From the NCBI GenBank assembly GCA_023630585.1, contig CM042558.1:9823800-9887799 (forward strand): a stretch of DNA of 64,000 nt. The letters are read 5' to 3'. A program made the position numbers and the translations under genes. The notes under the pieces are model-generated. The model was not told the origin of the DNA. It saw nothing but the letters and a program-made list of their open reading frames with translations, and did not search any database. Origin of the DNA: Cranoglanis bouderius. Taxonomy: Eukaryota; Chordata; Actinopteri; Siluriformes; Cranoglanididae. Shown here piece after piece: positions 12,903 to 23,562 of the stretch (the stretch's first letter is position 1; each line of letters begins with the position of its first letter).

Positions 12903-13730
12903 CCAAGTCAACACCTTGAACTCTTTGTCATGTTCCTCAAACCATTCCTTAACAATTTTTGCAGTGTGGCAGGGCACATTATCCTGCTGAAAGAGGCCAC
13001 TGCCATTAGGGAATACCGTTGCCATGAAGGGGTGTACTTGTTCTGCAACAATGTTTAGGTAGGTGGTACGTATCAAAGTAACATCCACATGAATGCCGGG
13101 ACACAAGGTTTCCCAGCAGGACATTGCCCAGAGCATCACACTGCCTCCACTGGCTTGCCTTCTTCCCATAGTGCATCCTGGTGCATCTCTTCCCCAGGTA
13201 AGCGCTGCACATGCACCCGGTGGTCCACTTGATGTGTAAAAGAAAACATGGTTCATCAGACCAGGCCACCTTCTTCCACTGCTCCATGGTCCAGTTCTGA
13301 TGCTCACGTACCCATTGTAAGCATTTTCGGTAGTGGACAGGGGTCAGCATGGGCACTCTGACCGGTCTGCGGCTATGCAGCCCCATATGCAACAAGCTGT
13401 GATGCACTGTGTGTACTGACACCATTTTTATCATAACCAGTGTTAACTTTTTCAGCAATTTGTGCTACAGTTGCTCTTCTGTGGGATCAGACCAGATGGG
13501 CTAGCCTTCGCTCCCCATGCGCAGCAGTGAGTCTTGGGCACCCATGACACTGGTTGTCCTTCCTTGGACCCCTTTTGGTAGGTACTAACCACTGCATACC
13601 AAGAACACCCCACAAGACCTGACATTTTGGAGATGCTCTGACCCAGTCGTCTCGCCATCACAATTTGGCCCTTTGCCATAGTTGCTCAGACCTTTACGCT
13701 TGCCCATTTTTCCTGCTTCCAACACATTAA
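12903..13730 (-). pseudogene. Tc1 transposase, truncated and frameshifted
   Basis: Three overlapping minus-strand frames together cover a Tc1 transposase. 13679-13452 has the N-terminal DNA-binding region (AKGQIVMARRLGQSISKMSG). 13458-13006 has the linker and start of the catalytic core (SVHTVHHSLLHMGLHSRRPV, WTMEQWKKVAWSDEPCF with the first catalytic Asp). 13307-12903 has FQQDNVPCHTA with the second catalytic Asp. The frame changes between pieces indicate at least two indels. The third catalytic acidic residue and C-terminus are absent because the copy is truncated. It cannot encode an active DDE enzyme. Confidence 0.88.
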
Positions 13731-13847
13731 CTTTGACTGTTCACTGGCTGCCTACTATATCCCACCCCTTGACAGGTGCCATTGTAACGAAATAATCAAT
13801 ATTATTCACTTCACCTGTGAGTGGTTTTAATGTTATGGCTGATCATG
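12903..13847 (-). mobile_element. Tc1-family transposon, second family, 3'-truncated
   Basis: On the minus strand the element starts at about 13847 next to TA with a terminus containing AGCCATAACATTAAAACCAC, which I recognise as the end of a widespread fish Tc1 family. It then runs through the transposase to the codons for EFKVLTW. There homology ends abruptly at about 12903 and unrelated DNA follows. The last third of the transposase and the other terminal repeat are missing. It differs from the family at 2629-3275. Confidence 0.88.
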
Positions 13848-15609
13848 TATAATAAAAAAATTTTTTTTTAAACATTCATGTCCTACTAATGCTGCTGATT
13901 GTGTGTAAATTTATGCGTAAGAAGACAAATTAATGTAAACCTCGACTTGATCAACTCAAATTATATAATTCACAGGGACTAAGAGCACCAACAACAAATT
14001 ATGTGAAACCCAGTTGTTTATCGCATTAATTAAAATAAAGAATGTGAGTCAACCCAAAACCATAAATTAAGACAGCTAAAATAAGTCATTAAATTTTAAC
14101 AAAAGAAATGCTGCCGTACAAACTTAGGTCAGGCTGGTCTGGCTGCACGTAGCCATAAGCCATAAACAAATACCTCAGGGGAAAATTAAGGTCATGCTTA
14201 TGAGGGAAAGGATGTCGAAAGACCGATATTGACCGGAGGATGAAAGCTGGCTTATAAATTAGTTCCATTTGCCATGGCATCTTCTTTTAATGCTGTGCTG
14301 AGACACTTAAAAATTACTTAATTAATTATATTAGCAGTTGTGTGACATGCTGGATGTCCATGATCACCTAGGTACAGTGTAGATCTCTTTTTCTTGTTCA
14401 TTTTCATGTCACAGCATTTACTTGTCATCTTACTTAATTAAACTTTTCAGTAATTGTTTAGGTGCTGCTAAATATTTATACTGGCATAGAAGCGAGTCAA
14501 AATAACTTCCACTTCTGTCTTTCTGTCTTTTCTCTCATTGTTAATTTCATGCTCCCAGCCCTCTGTGCACCTTTTATGGAGTTTTGTGGGTGTTGCTACA
14601 TGCAAATGAGTTGTGTCGGGAACCCACTTTGCACTTTAAACACAACTTGACTAAAAGACTGATAAATGAGGCCCAGTGCTTGGATAATCTTTATTACTTT
14701 CTATTGATTTGTAGCAATGATTGGGATGCCATAAGGAGTTTTTTTTATTAAACTATATGGAACAAATACAATTATCGCTCGGGCAGATAGACTCGTGATC
14801 AGTAATAATTTCATTTAAAACAAAACAACATAGAGAATCGTATATTCTGCTGCCCTAGTTTTAGTTTAAAGATGCAGACATAACAATTAGGATGATTTTG
14901 TGTGCCTCAAGGAACATGAGGACAAAAAAAGTTGGGTCGGCCGTAATTAAAAAAAAAAAAAAAAAAAAGCTCACAGCTTATGTCGTTTCTTCTGGTTATC
15001 TATGAGTATCACTAGCTGACAAACACTTTTCTATATGACTACAGGTTGTACAGCCATGATCTATTCTTGTTTATTATAATAAATAAAGTTTCTGTGTTCA
15101 CTCTGTATTTACATGCAGAAGTGAAACAAAAATAGTTATGGCGCATAAAGCAAGTGCAGCAATGCTCTCTGGCTTGTGTTTTACACACCTCTACCACACC
15201 TCTGACATGGCTGGTGTTGATTGAAGCACTTGTTAAAATGGCAGTGTACTGTCACATGTGACATGGGGAGAAGAAAGCTTCAGAAATGTGTAGGGTGCGA
15301 ATTATCCTAAGTGACATCTCAAGACAGCTTTGTCTGTTGCCTGGCCTTGGCTATGTGTTTTCCTCTGATTGTCTTCATTTACATTATGATAACCTTTATT
15401 TTCCATTTGTAAGCTAAATCCTGCTTTATTTGTGATGGACGTGATCAAGGAAAAATGGTGAGAAACATCGGCACGTATGCTTATAAAACAGTATTTCTGT
15501 TGACATAAATAAGGTATGTGGAAGTGCTTACAAAAAAATTTATTACAAATTACTAATTACAAAATTACTAATTTACGTAATTTGTTAGAACATGTAAACG
15601 GGGGCTGGA
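13848..15609. other. No gene recognised
   Basis: AT-rich sequence with an A run at about 14949-14968 and no supportable coding or RNA feature. ORFs at 14089-14280 and 14462-14650 are short and have no recognisable motif. Confidence 0.45.
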
Positions 15610-16401
15610 TGCATGCACAGGGGAAAAAGTCACTTTATTAGGAATAACCCAAAGTAAAGGAACAACCATAAAAATAGGTACTAGGAAAAAAACGTGATAC
15701 CAGGGGCAAGGTCAAAAACAGGCAAACAGATATATCCCGGGCTAATCGGAAAACTTAGGCAGGGTTCAAAAGTAAAGGAACAGGAAAGACGGAACGTAAA
15801 AAGCAAAGTCAAAGAAACACACAATACTCCACAAAAGGGCAAGGCAGTAATCCAAAATCCTTGGGGAATAGCAAAGTCCCAAAATCCAGAATCCAGTCCA
15901 TAATAATCTGCTTGGTATAGACAAAGACACAAAGGTACAGGGCTAGTCAAATACTTCGCGTTCAAGCGAAGAAACAAAAAGGCTTAAATAACATGAATGA
16001 AACTAGATGTAAATGTAAAACACCTGAAACATAATGACACATAATCACAAAGAACAAATGAGCAAACAGGGGCGGAGACATGACATGAACCAAAACAAAG
16101 AACCAATGAGCAAACAGGGGCGGAGGCATGACATGAACCAAAACAAAGAACCACATGGCAACCTAAACAAACCAAGAGTCTATGAAAGCAGAAGTGCGCT
16201 ACTCGCTAGCCTCAGCAAGCAGCACGGAGGGGGAAACCCTAACATAGCCCCCCCCCCCCAAAGGCACTCCCAAAGCACCCTCTGGCTGACTTGGGCCCCT
16301 GGGCAGGATAATAACCTCTGCCCCCCAGGCAGGCATAGTCCATGCAGGTTTGAGCGGAGTATGGTTGGCCATCTCGTCGGCATGAGTGAAGCATGGAACT
16401 T

Positions 16402-16597
16402 ACATTTACGGCATTTGGCAGACACCCTTACCCAGAGCAACTTACATTTATCTCATTTATACATCTGAGCAGTTGAGGGTTAAGGGCCTTACTCAGGGGC
16501 CCAACAGTGGCAGCTTGGCAGTGCTGGGGTTTGAACTCATGACCTTCCAAACAGTAGCCCAACATCTTAACCACTGAGCTACTACTGCCACTTGCCT
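16402..16597 (-). mobile_element. tRNA-derived SINE (family B), minus strand
   Basis: Reverse-complement relative of the SINE at 4634-4813. On the plus strand it shows ACGGCATTTGGCAGACACCC (tail), GGGTTAAGGGCCTTACTCAG and GGGTTTGAACTCATGACC (B box on the minus strand). An identical octamer TGGAACTT lies on both sides (16394-16401 and 16598-16605). That octamer is also part of the local 12-bp repeat, so its status as target duplication is plausible but not proven. The insertion gives the neighbouring minus-strand ORF an artificial C-terminus. Confidence 0.85.
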
Positions 16598-17966
16598 TGG
16601 AACTTGGCTTGAAACTTGGCTTGAAACTTGGAAAGGAACCTGGAACGGAACCTGGCACGGAACCTGGCGTGGAACTTGGCGTGGAACCTGTAATGGAACT
16701 TAGGATGGAACCTGGAATGGAGCTTGACTTGGGACTTGGCTTGGAACTTGGAATGGAACCAGGAATGGAGATTTGAATGGAGCTTGGGCTGGAACTTGAT
16801 TTGGAACTTGACTTGGAACTTGAACTGGGACTTGACTTGGAGCTTTGAATGGAGCTTGGGCTGGAACTTGACTCGGAACTTGACTCGGAACTTGGAATGG
16901 AACTTGGAATGGAACTTGGAATGGAACTTGACTTGGAACTTGACTCGGAACTTGACTCGGAACTTGGAATGGAGCTTGGCTTGGAACTTGGGCTGGAGCT
17001 TGGCTTGGAACTTGGAATGGAGCAAGGCTTGGAACTTGGACTGGAGCTTGGACTGGAGCTTGGCTTGGAACTTAGACTGGAGCTTGGAATGGAGCTTGGC
17101 TCGGAACTTAGACTGGAACTTGGAATGGGGCATGACTCTGGGCATGGACTGGGACATGAATCTGGGCATGAATCTGGACATGGACTGGGGCATGAATCTA
17201 GGCATGAACTTGAACTTGGACTGGAACCTGGACTGGAATCTAAACAGGGACTAGGACAGGAACCTGGACATGGACTTGGGCATGGACATGGACCTGGACA
17301 GGGGCTAGGACAGGGGCTAGGACAGGAACCTGGACATGGACTTGGACATGGATATGGACTTGGACATGGAGAGGAGGTCATCCCGTGGACCTCCAACATG
17401 AATTTGGCTTGGGAGGAGGTCATCCCGTGGACCTCTGACATGAACTTGGCTTGGGAGGAGGTCACCCCGTGGACCTCTGGCAGGAACGTGGCTTGAGCGG
17501 AGGTCTCCTTATGGACCTCCGGCAGGAACAGGGCTTGAGTGGAGGTCGCCACGTTGACCCCCGGTCGAGGCTCCGCCGAGGAGACCTCCTGCTGGATCTC
17601 CGGCTGGAGCTCTGGGCTGGAGGTCGCCAGGTTAACCTCCAGTAGGAGCTCCGCTGGGGAGACCTCCTGCTGGGTCTCCGGCTGGAGCTCTGGGTTGGTA
17701 TGCCGCAGTATGGCCTGTCCGATGCAGCCCCCGGTCACGCACTCCTGGGTCAGGGGCTGAGAGGTGCAGGCCACCACGTCGGGCAGCTCCCTCCCATAGT
17801 GCTCAATGAACGGCCAGCTGGGCCAATCAGACAGGCAGTCCCTCCCCAAGAAAATTTTGAGGTCGGGCTTGAATTCAGGATTCCCGAACACCTGGATAAG
17901 TAGATCCACAAAGCCAGAAATGGTATTTAGCTTTGTGTAAAAAGTAACATGTTGTGTCATAGACAA
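16428..17966 (-). CDS. Hypothetical Pro/Ser-rich repeat protein ORF (probably element-borne)
   Basis: A 512-codon frame. Residues 1-85 are non-repetitive and look like real protein: FVDLLIQVFGNPEFKPDLKI, DWPSWPFIEHYGRELPDVVA. Residues about 85-200 are four to six diverged 14-residue repeats (EVHGMTSSQAKFML type, 42-bp DNA period). Residues about 200-455 are 4-residue repeats (SSKP, SSIP, CPSP types; 12-bp period). The last 45 or so residues come from the inserted SINE. All periods are multiples of three, so length changes preserve frame, which fits past coding constraint. However, plus-strand frames across the 12-bp array are also open, so openness there proves little. I do not recognise the N-terminal domain. 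No signal peptide or membrane segment is evident. Function unknown. Confidence 0.35.
   Translation of the reverse strand: MSMTQHVTFYTKLNTISGFVDLLIQVFGNPEFKPDLKIFLGRDCLSDWPSWPFIEHYGRELPDVVACTSQPLTQECVTGGCIGQAILRHTNPELQPETQQEVSPAELLLEVNLATSSPELQPEIQQEVSSAEPRPGVNVATSTQALFLPEVHKETSAQATFLPEVHGVTSSQAKFMSEVHGMTSSQAKFMLEVHGMTSSPCPSPYPCPSPCPGSCPSPCPSPCPGPCPCPSPCPGSCPSPCLDSSPGSSPSSSSCLDSCPSPCPDSCPDSCPSPCPESCPIPSSSLSSEPSSIPSSSLSSKPSSSPSSSPSSKPCSIPSSKPSSSPSSKPSSIPSSESSSESSSKSSSIPSSIPSSIPSSESSSESSSSPSSIQSSKSSPSSSSKSSSKSSSSPSSIQISIPGSIPSSKPSPKSSSIPGSILSSITGSTPSSTPGSVPGSVPGSFPSFKPSFKPSSKASGSSSSVVKMLGYCLEGHEFKPQHCQAATVGPLSKALNPQLLRCINEINVSCSG
16606..17372. repeat. 12-bp minisatellite (about 64 units)
   Basis: Tandem units of the form GGAACTTGGAAT, with variants GGAGCTTGGCTT, GGAACTTGACTC and, towards the right, GGACATGGACTT and GGGCATGAATCT. 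The 12-bp phase is kept for long stretches. Unit variants cluster, as expected of local unequal exchange or slippage. Confidence 0.9.
17373..17700. repeat. 42-bp tandem repeat adjoining the minisatellite
   Basis: Units begin GAGGAGGTCATCCCGTGGAC and recur every 42 bp at 17373, 17415 and 17457, then as increasingly diverged units to about 17700. Two later blocks share GAGACCTCCTGCTGG and CCGGCTGGAGCTCTGGG. On the minus strand each unit encodes 14 residues. Confidence 0.85.
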
Positions 17967-17990
17967 TTTTTCAGATGAAAAATATATATC

Positions 17991-19858
17991 ATGGCTTTCT
18001 GAGAAGAGAGAGAGAGAGAGCAGGTGCAGAACTTGGAAGTTCTCCTCAATGCTTTTAACAATTTACCTGAGAGAATTGATGCAGTTTTAAAGGCAAAGGG
18101 TTGTCAAACCAAATATTACTTTGAATTAGCTATTACTGTTTAGTGCTCTTTAATATTTCATTCTTTCTAAAGGAAGCATCTCTTCTTTACATAATATATT
18201 TACATGTAGTTTGTACAGTGCACATGTAAGTATACATCAAGCAATAAATGAAGACTGACACTGCTCCAGGATGCAAAAAAATGGTTGAACCTGTTCTCTT
18301 AGCCCAGCTTCCTTATGCAAAACAAAAACAGCATTTAATTGTACTGTACATGCACAATATATGCATAATGACTCATTTGTTATTGGTTGTCCTCAAACTA
18401 GTGTCCTTTGTCATTTAGGTGTAAGTAGACCACTGACAGGAGATTATATTGTGTAAGTGTATAGTGGTTACTTGTGTGTGTCTGTATATATCTGCCAGCA
18501 AATGTTCATAAAGTCCTCATTCACATACATTCACTCCATACATTTTAAATTCTGTGGATATGTTAATTACCTCTTTTGAGAGACCAACCATTTTTAAAAT
18601 GTTGCTATTTGACAAATATAAGCCAATGTCCTATTTATTTGCTCACCTTTCTATATGCAATCATGGGGCGGAGAGCTATTCAGCTCCATACTGTCAAAAA
18701 GGGGAACTGCAACAAGCGCTAATAAAGGCCCATTGGGGCAGGAATCATGCAGACCCATGCTCACTCCATAAATGTTTTCAGCGGAGGAGGTGGATTGGAC
18801 AGGGCAGTTAATGGCAGGGTTGCAATTTCATGCTTTGTACGCTGAATAATTGGGAATGTTTTTAAATTACTCCACAGCCCCCAAAATCTCATAGCATATA
18901 ATCTGAATTGAATCAATTTTTTTTGTTGGAAATATAGGCAACGTGTAAGTGCAGACAGTGTATCTATGATGTACAGAACCATTTCTTTTGTAATATATAT
19001 TACAAAGATTGTGAGAGGAAAAGGAGAATTATAGAGTGGATAAGGATGTCTGTACATCAAGAATACACTATGGTGACCTTGTTTCCCACACAAAGGCTGA
19101 GAAAAAAAAGGGGGGGTTCAGTGTCTGGTTTTTTTGGACTAGTTTCAGGTCTTTTGTCTGGTTTTTAAAAGGTGACGTGGGGCTGGAAATTTTGCTAAAA
19201 CTTAGGTTAATGCTATTAACGGTTGATATACAACTGCTGTAAAGAACACAGTTACAAATGTACATTTAAAACCATACAAAAGCCCTATTATGGAGTTACT
19301 GTAAAAAAATTCACTAGATAGTAGCCTAAAGCATGAGTCAAGTGTGATAGCCTCTCTTGCTAATATTGTTTGAGGCTATGTTGTTATTAATGTTGTCCTG
19401 CCCCACCAAAATCTACTGGTCACGAGTCACTGCTGATACAGATGGACTGCCATTACTGAGCAATAACACACCTTCAGATTCTCAATTTACCTTGCACAAC
19501 ACAACTTTCAGCCCAAAATGTAAATGAGAACAAGCATTAGATATGGTTGGTTGTACCCGGGGCTTTTATTGTGGCCCAGATCCCAAATACTGTGAAACCT
19601 TGAAAGTGACTGCTTACAATTCAATCACTTTTGACAAACAATACACTTGCTATTGCCAGAACTGTCCCTTATGTGCCTATACTCAACCATATCTGAATAA
19701 ATTGCTAACTAGGGAGTCCTGTTGTGGTAATATTAATTCTATTTATATAATAATGGTAATATCAAGTTAAAATTGTTACCACATACACATACTATGTGCA
19801 CTATATACAAACCAATAATGTTCTTATTTCAAACATTTCTCTAAGTGGGAAAAGTCAC
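17991..19858. other. No gene recognised
   Basis: Contains a short GA run (18008-18021) and AT-rich unique-looking sequence. A 75-codon cysteine-containing frame at 19543-19770 (+) has no recognisable domain and no splice context. I see nothing else I can support. Confidence 0.45.
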
Positions 19859-20141
19859 CTGAACACAAAGCATCGTGGTAGCTCTTTGTTTGTGCATCTC
19901 TCCTCCGCAGTAACTGAGACGTGAGGACAGGACATATTGAGAGCCTGAACAGAGCTGTTTGGCTGCCCAGGCCCTGTGCTGCTGGACACGACACGGCTGC
20001 CATAGTAACTGACAGTGGCAGGGATGTGAGCACTGGCGCATTTCCACTGCTGGCATGTCAGGGGGCGCACTACAGCAGGGGGCTGATCACTTTCTGATCC
20101 AACAGCTCCTGGAGATGCAAGATTAATGGGGGAACAACACA
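19859..20141 (-). CDS. Candidate internal coding exon, unidentified gene
   Basis: A GC-richer island in AT-rich DNA, open on the minus strand over its full 283 nt. It is bounded by a strong 3' splice site (pyrimidine run ending CCTACAG just above 20141) and a 5' splice site reading CAG then GTGACT at 19859/19858. The frame enters with two bases of a split codon and leaves with two. The peptide includes PPAVVRPLTCQQWKCASAHI, ATVSYYGSRVVSSSTGPGQP and LNMSCPHVSVTAEERC, with six or more cysteines. I do not recognise a family. Other frames are partly open, which weakens the case. If real, the flanking tens of kilobases are probably introns of a minus-strand gene. Confidence 0.35.
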
Positions 20142-20270
20142 CTGTAGGAAAAAAAAGTTTAAGGGGACGTGATTGCAAGTCAAGCTTATAATGATGACAG
20201 AGGCTGCAATTTCAACCACAGGCGAGATCCTCGTGCACTCAAGGTTTTACAGTGTAATCTAAGCAATATA

Positions 20271-20273
<3 letters not shown>

Positions 20274-20359
<86 letters not shown>
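20274..20359 (+). repeat. (CTA)n-(TAA)n trinucleotide array
   Basis: A run of ACT/CTA units (to about 20309) passes directly into ATA/TAA units up to 20359. The shared phase suggests one array with a point-mutated half. Long Leu/Ile/Val ORFs here are artefacts. Confidence 0.95.
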
Positions 20360-20360
<1 letters not shown>

Positions 20361-20442
20361 TATAAGGTTTAAATATGCTATTATTACACATCAAGGATTT
20401 TTTGGAAAAAAAGGAAACATACACATCATACGTGCAAATCAG

Positions 20443-20730
20443 TTCCATCCATCCATTTTCTGTAGCACTTATCCTACACAGGGTTGTGGGGGAGCCTGGA
20501 GCCTATCTGGGGAACTCGGGACACAAAGCAGGGGACACCAACCCATCATAGGGCACAATCACACACATACTGCACATATACTACGAACAATTTAGGGATG
20601 CCAGTCAGCCTACATGTCTTTGGACTGTAGGGGGAAACCGGAGTACCCGGACAAAACCACCAAAGCATGGGGAGAACGTGCAAACTTCACACACACAGAA
20701 CATGCTGATCACTAAGCCACCATGCCCCCC
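20443..20730 (-). mobile_element. Fish tRNA-derived SINE (family C), minus strand
   Basis: Contains the blocks of a very common fish SINE read in reverse: CATCCATTTTCTGTAGCACT, CCTACACAGGGTTGTGGGGG, GGGCACAATCACACACAT, ATGTCTTTGGACTGTAGG, GGGGAGAACGTGCAAACTTC and, at the right end, a decayed tRNA head (TGATCACTAAGCCACCATGC). Full-length or nearly so. Other copies lie at 42619-42893, 48005-48292 and 50079-50413, with partial copies elsewhere. Confidence 0.85.
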
Positions 20731-20750
20731 AAATATATCACTTAGATTTG

Positions 20751-20794
<44 letters not shown>
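20751..20794 (+). repeat. (GATA)n microsatellite
   Basis: About 11 tandem GATA units, followed by a single interrupted unit cluster. Confidence 0.95.
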
Positions 20795-23194
20795 GAGGCA
20801 GATAGATAATAAAATTAATGAAAATAAAATAAAAGTAAAATTAAAAACAGAATTGCAGGGGGAAAATACATACAATTAAACCTAGTAGCAATCTAAAGTC
20901 CACATAACAGAATGTTTAAGGAGGTGAAAATCAGAGAACCTGGAGGAAACCCATGTGAACACAGGTAGAAAATGCAAAACTCCAGTAACCTGAGCTCTGG
21001 ATCAAACTGGGAATCCTGGATCTGTGAGGAAATAATGCTACATGCTCTAGCCACTTTGTTACTTTCTTAACATTAACATTATTAATGATTTATTAATTTT
21101 AAAGTTTATTGTTTGTTAATGTTACCTAATGCAGTAAGTTATGTAAGTTAAGGGATGGAAAGCCTTAATAATTCTAATAATCCTAAATTGGAAGTAGTTC
21201 AGTTAAATGGACATACCCTACACATTATTTACCATCCAAACAAAATTGCAAATAGCATTTCCAAACAATCCTACAATGATAAGTAGTATGATAAATAGGT
21301 TTGCTTTGATCACCTAGCAAGAAGGTTTATCTAAGAATTTATCTATTTTTGATGTCAACGCTGTAACCCAGTTATAAGTCTCTGCTTTAAAAAAAAAATA
21401 AAAATAAAATAAAATAACAGGATTCTGTTTAAAGTTTGACTCTTGGCAAGTAGGCATATAGTGAGAGAAAATAAATACAATAGAGTCAGGTTGATGGAAA
21501 GGAAATTATGGAAATGATTTTGATATTCACAGAAGCTAAAAATGAATCACAAAGCTAAGTCAAAATAAAACGCCCAAAGCTCAGACAGCTCACCGCTGTT
21601 CCACATTATGGTGATGACGGTAATGACAATAATTACGGCCATTCTCTAAGCTGTAATAAAGGGTGGATGAGAGAATAATTGTAACACCATGTAAATGGGT
21701 AAAAGAGTGTGAATCTTCTACATCGTTGATGCGTTTTTAGAGATAAAAAAAAAAACGGTGCATGGGTATAATAAATTCTTACTTAATAGTCCAATTATTA
21801 CTTGATCCATTTCTAGAAATAGTGAGCCAGAAGCTCTCTAATTTTGATTTACATAGAAAGGAGACACGTCACACAAGTGAGAGGTAAACAGCCACACATG
21901 TAATTATAAAGTTTTTTCCAGTTCTTACTCAGGGCATGGAAAACAAATAAGAAGCAAAGCATTGTGGGTATTTGCATTGGTTTTAGCTGTCGGTTATACA
22001 GATGCACGAGGAGCAGTTTCTTAACCTTGTGTATAGAAATCCAGCCCACTCAGAATACACAATGCATTTGCATTCCCCTTATCATAAATTTATTTGCTGA
22101 TTTGTATTAATGCCATATTATAAAATATTTAGATCTTTTTTTTTCCTCAGGGGTCAAATTGAAGGTCATTTCCAAATCCCTGTTATTATCTATTCTGGAA
22201 TAAATTATTTTAGTTAGAGATGTATTGTGATGCACTGCTCTTGACCTTTCTGAGTAAAAAAAAAAAAAAAAAAAAAAAAAACTTTTGAAAAATGACAAAT
22301 GATCTAGTCCCATTCTTAAAATTTCCTCTCTCTCTTTCTCCCCCACACAGACTTGAATTATTTTTGCCATTATAAAGCTACTATATAAAGTGAGTTTTCC
22401 AGGTCTTTAGCTTTGTGAATAGATTTTGCATTTATGTACAAATGTCTTGTTTATGTACAACTTTTTTTTTACTGAGAGACTATCAAAGGCTCTCTGTTTC
22501 TTCTCTGCACCACCCTGAACCAAACTGTTTTGCCGACTGTAGTTCTTGAAATATTCCCCCAAAATAAGACTATGAATTTACATTTTACTGTCTCTATCTT
22601 GAATTTGTTACAGAGACATTATTACAAAAATGCAAAACACTCATCCTCCCTAGTCTCCAAAGAGTTTTCATCTCTTAACTTAATTTCAGTAAATGAAGAT
22701 TTGTTGATTAGGAATAGAAGAAGATCGCTGTAGAAATATGGCCTTGGCTAATGCTCAGACTGGGGATTTGCCAGTCATAATAAGGAACTGATAAAGACAC
22801 TTCCAGCTCTTAGATCCCTTCTGCACCTGAGACCTACTTGGCCAATAAACAGTGCAGACTGTCTAAATCTCAAAGCTTGGGAATGGAGGTAATGCTATTA
22901 CTTATCAGAAATACATCTCTGTACCTTCCCACCAGACAGTGTTGTGTAATAGCATGCAAATGTAATAACTTTACTGTAGAAAAATAAAAGTTGTGAGCAC
23001 AGAGGGGGAAAATTACCCACTTCAGTCTCTATTTAATGGTTCTGAAAGTATTTTTATGAAAATTATGCCATTTATCCATCAGATACAAGGAGTGCTGCCA
23101 TGATAGTGGGAGCCCAGTGACACGGCACTGATTTAAAAGAGAAGGCGAAGGCTAAGGATGTTGTTGGATTTGGTGGATTCTTATTTCTTTCATA
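20795..23194. other. No gene recognised; A runs
   Basis: AT-rich sequence with an A run at about 22257-22280 and other short homopolymers. ORFs at 21849-22049, 22107-22370 and 22530-22733 have no recognisable motif. The lysine or phenylalanine runs come from homopolymers. Confidence 0.45.
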
Positions 23195-23300
23195 TATCCA
23201 TTCATTCATCATCAGTAACCACTTTATCCTGGTTAGAGTTTCAGTGGATCAGTAGCCTATCCCTGGCTGGGGGTGTAACCTGGCCTGGGTATCTGGAGCT
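23195..23300 (-). repeat. Family C SINE, 3' fragment
   Basis: The stretch TCCATTCATTCATCATCAGT followed by CCACTTTATCCTGGTTAGAG and CCTATCCCTGGC resembles the tail half of family C. The tRNA-derived half is absent. Confidence 0.5.
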
Positions 23301-23562
23301 TTTCTTTAGCCCCGAATAATTCTCCACTTGGAGCGGTTTTTCACTACATAACTGAACGTCAGTAAAAGAAGACAGCAGTGTTGTAATTTTGTATCTTTAG
23401 TGAACAGAGTGTTGTATTTTATCTTCAGTGAACGGTTTCAAGACCAATCAGACAAGGTTTACAGGAAAATACATGGAAATACCTGTGTCTTATTGGCTGA
23501 CAGATCTCAATTCTGCCAAACCCTAGCTCACACAGTCAGTTAGTGTGAAGGAAAAATGGATA

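Larger units (their letters stand above)
15610..17990 (-). mobile_element. Retroelement-like repeat unit with minisatellite ORF
   Basis: Read on the minus strand, this stretch begins with an ORF near 17966. It then passes through tandem repeats and a long 3' region (about 16397-15640) containing a 48-bp direct repeat, two full units at 16048-16143. It ends with an AATAAA-like signal inside TTCCTAATAAAGTGACTTTT near 15640. The 3' region resembles transcribed tails of high-copy fish repeats I have seen, including the stretch CTCCGCCCCTGTTTGCTCAT, but I cannot name a family. No long terminal repeats or target duplication were found, so the boundaries are approximate. A single-copy gene with a repeat-rich exon is the alternative. 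Confidence 0.4.

Noticed and set aside
17373..17700. CRISPR-like regular repeats
   Set aside because: The 42-bp units are contiguous and diverging, with no unique spacers, in a vertebrate genome. It is a coding-phase tandem repeat.
19543..19770. 75-codon ORF with nine or so cysteines
   Set aside because: No recognisable domain, signal peptide, splice context or composition shift. Could be chance.
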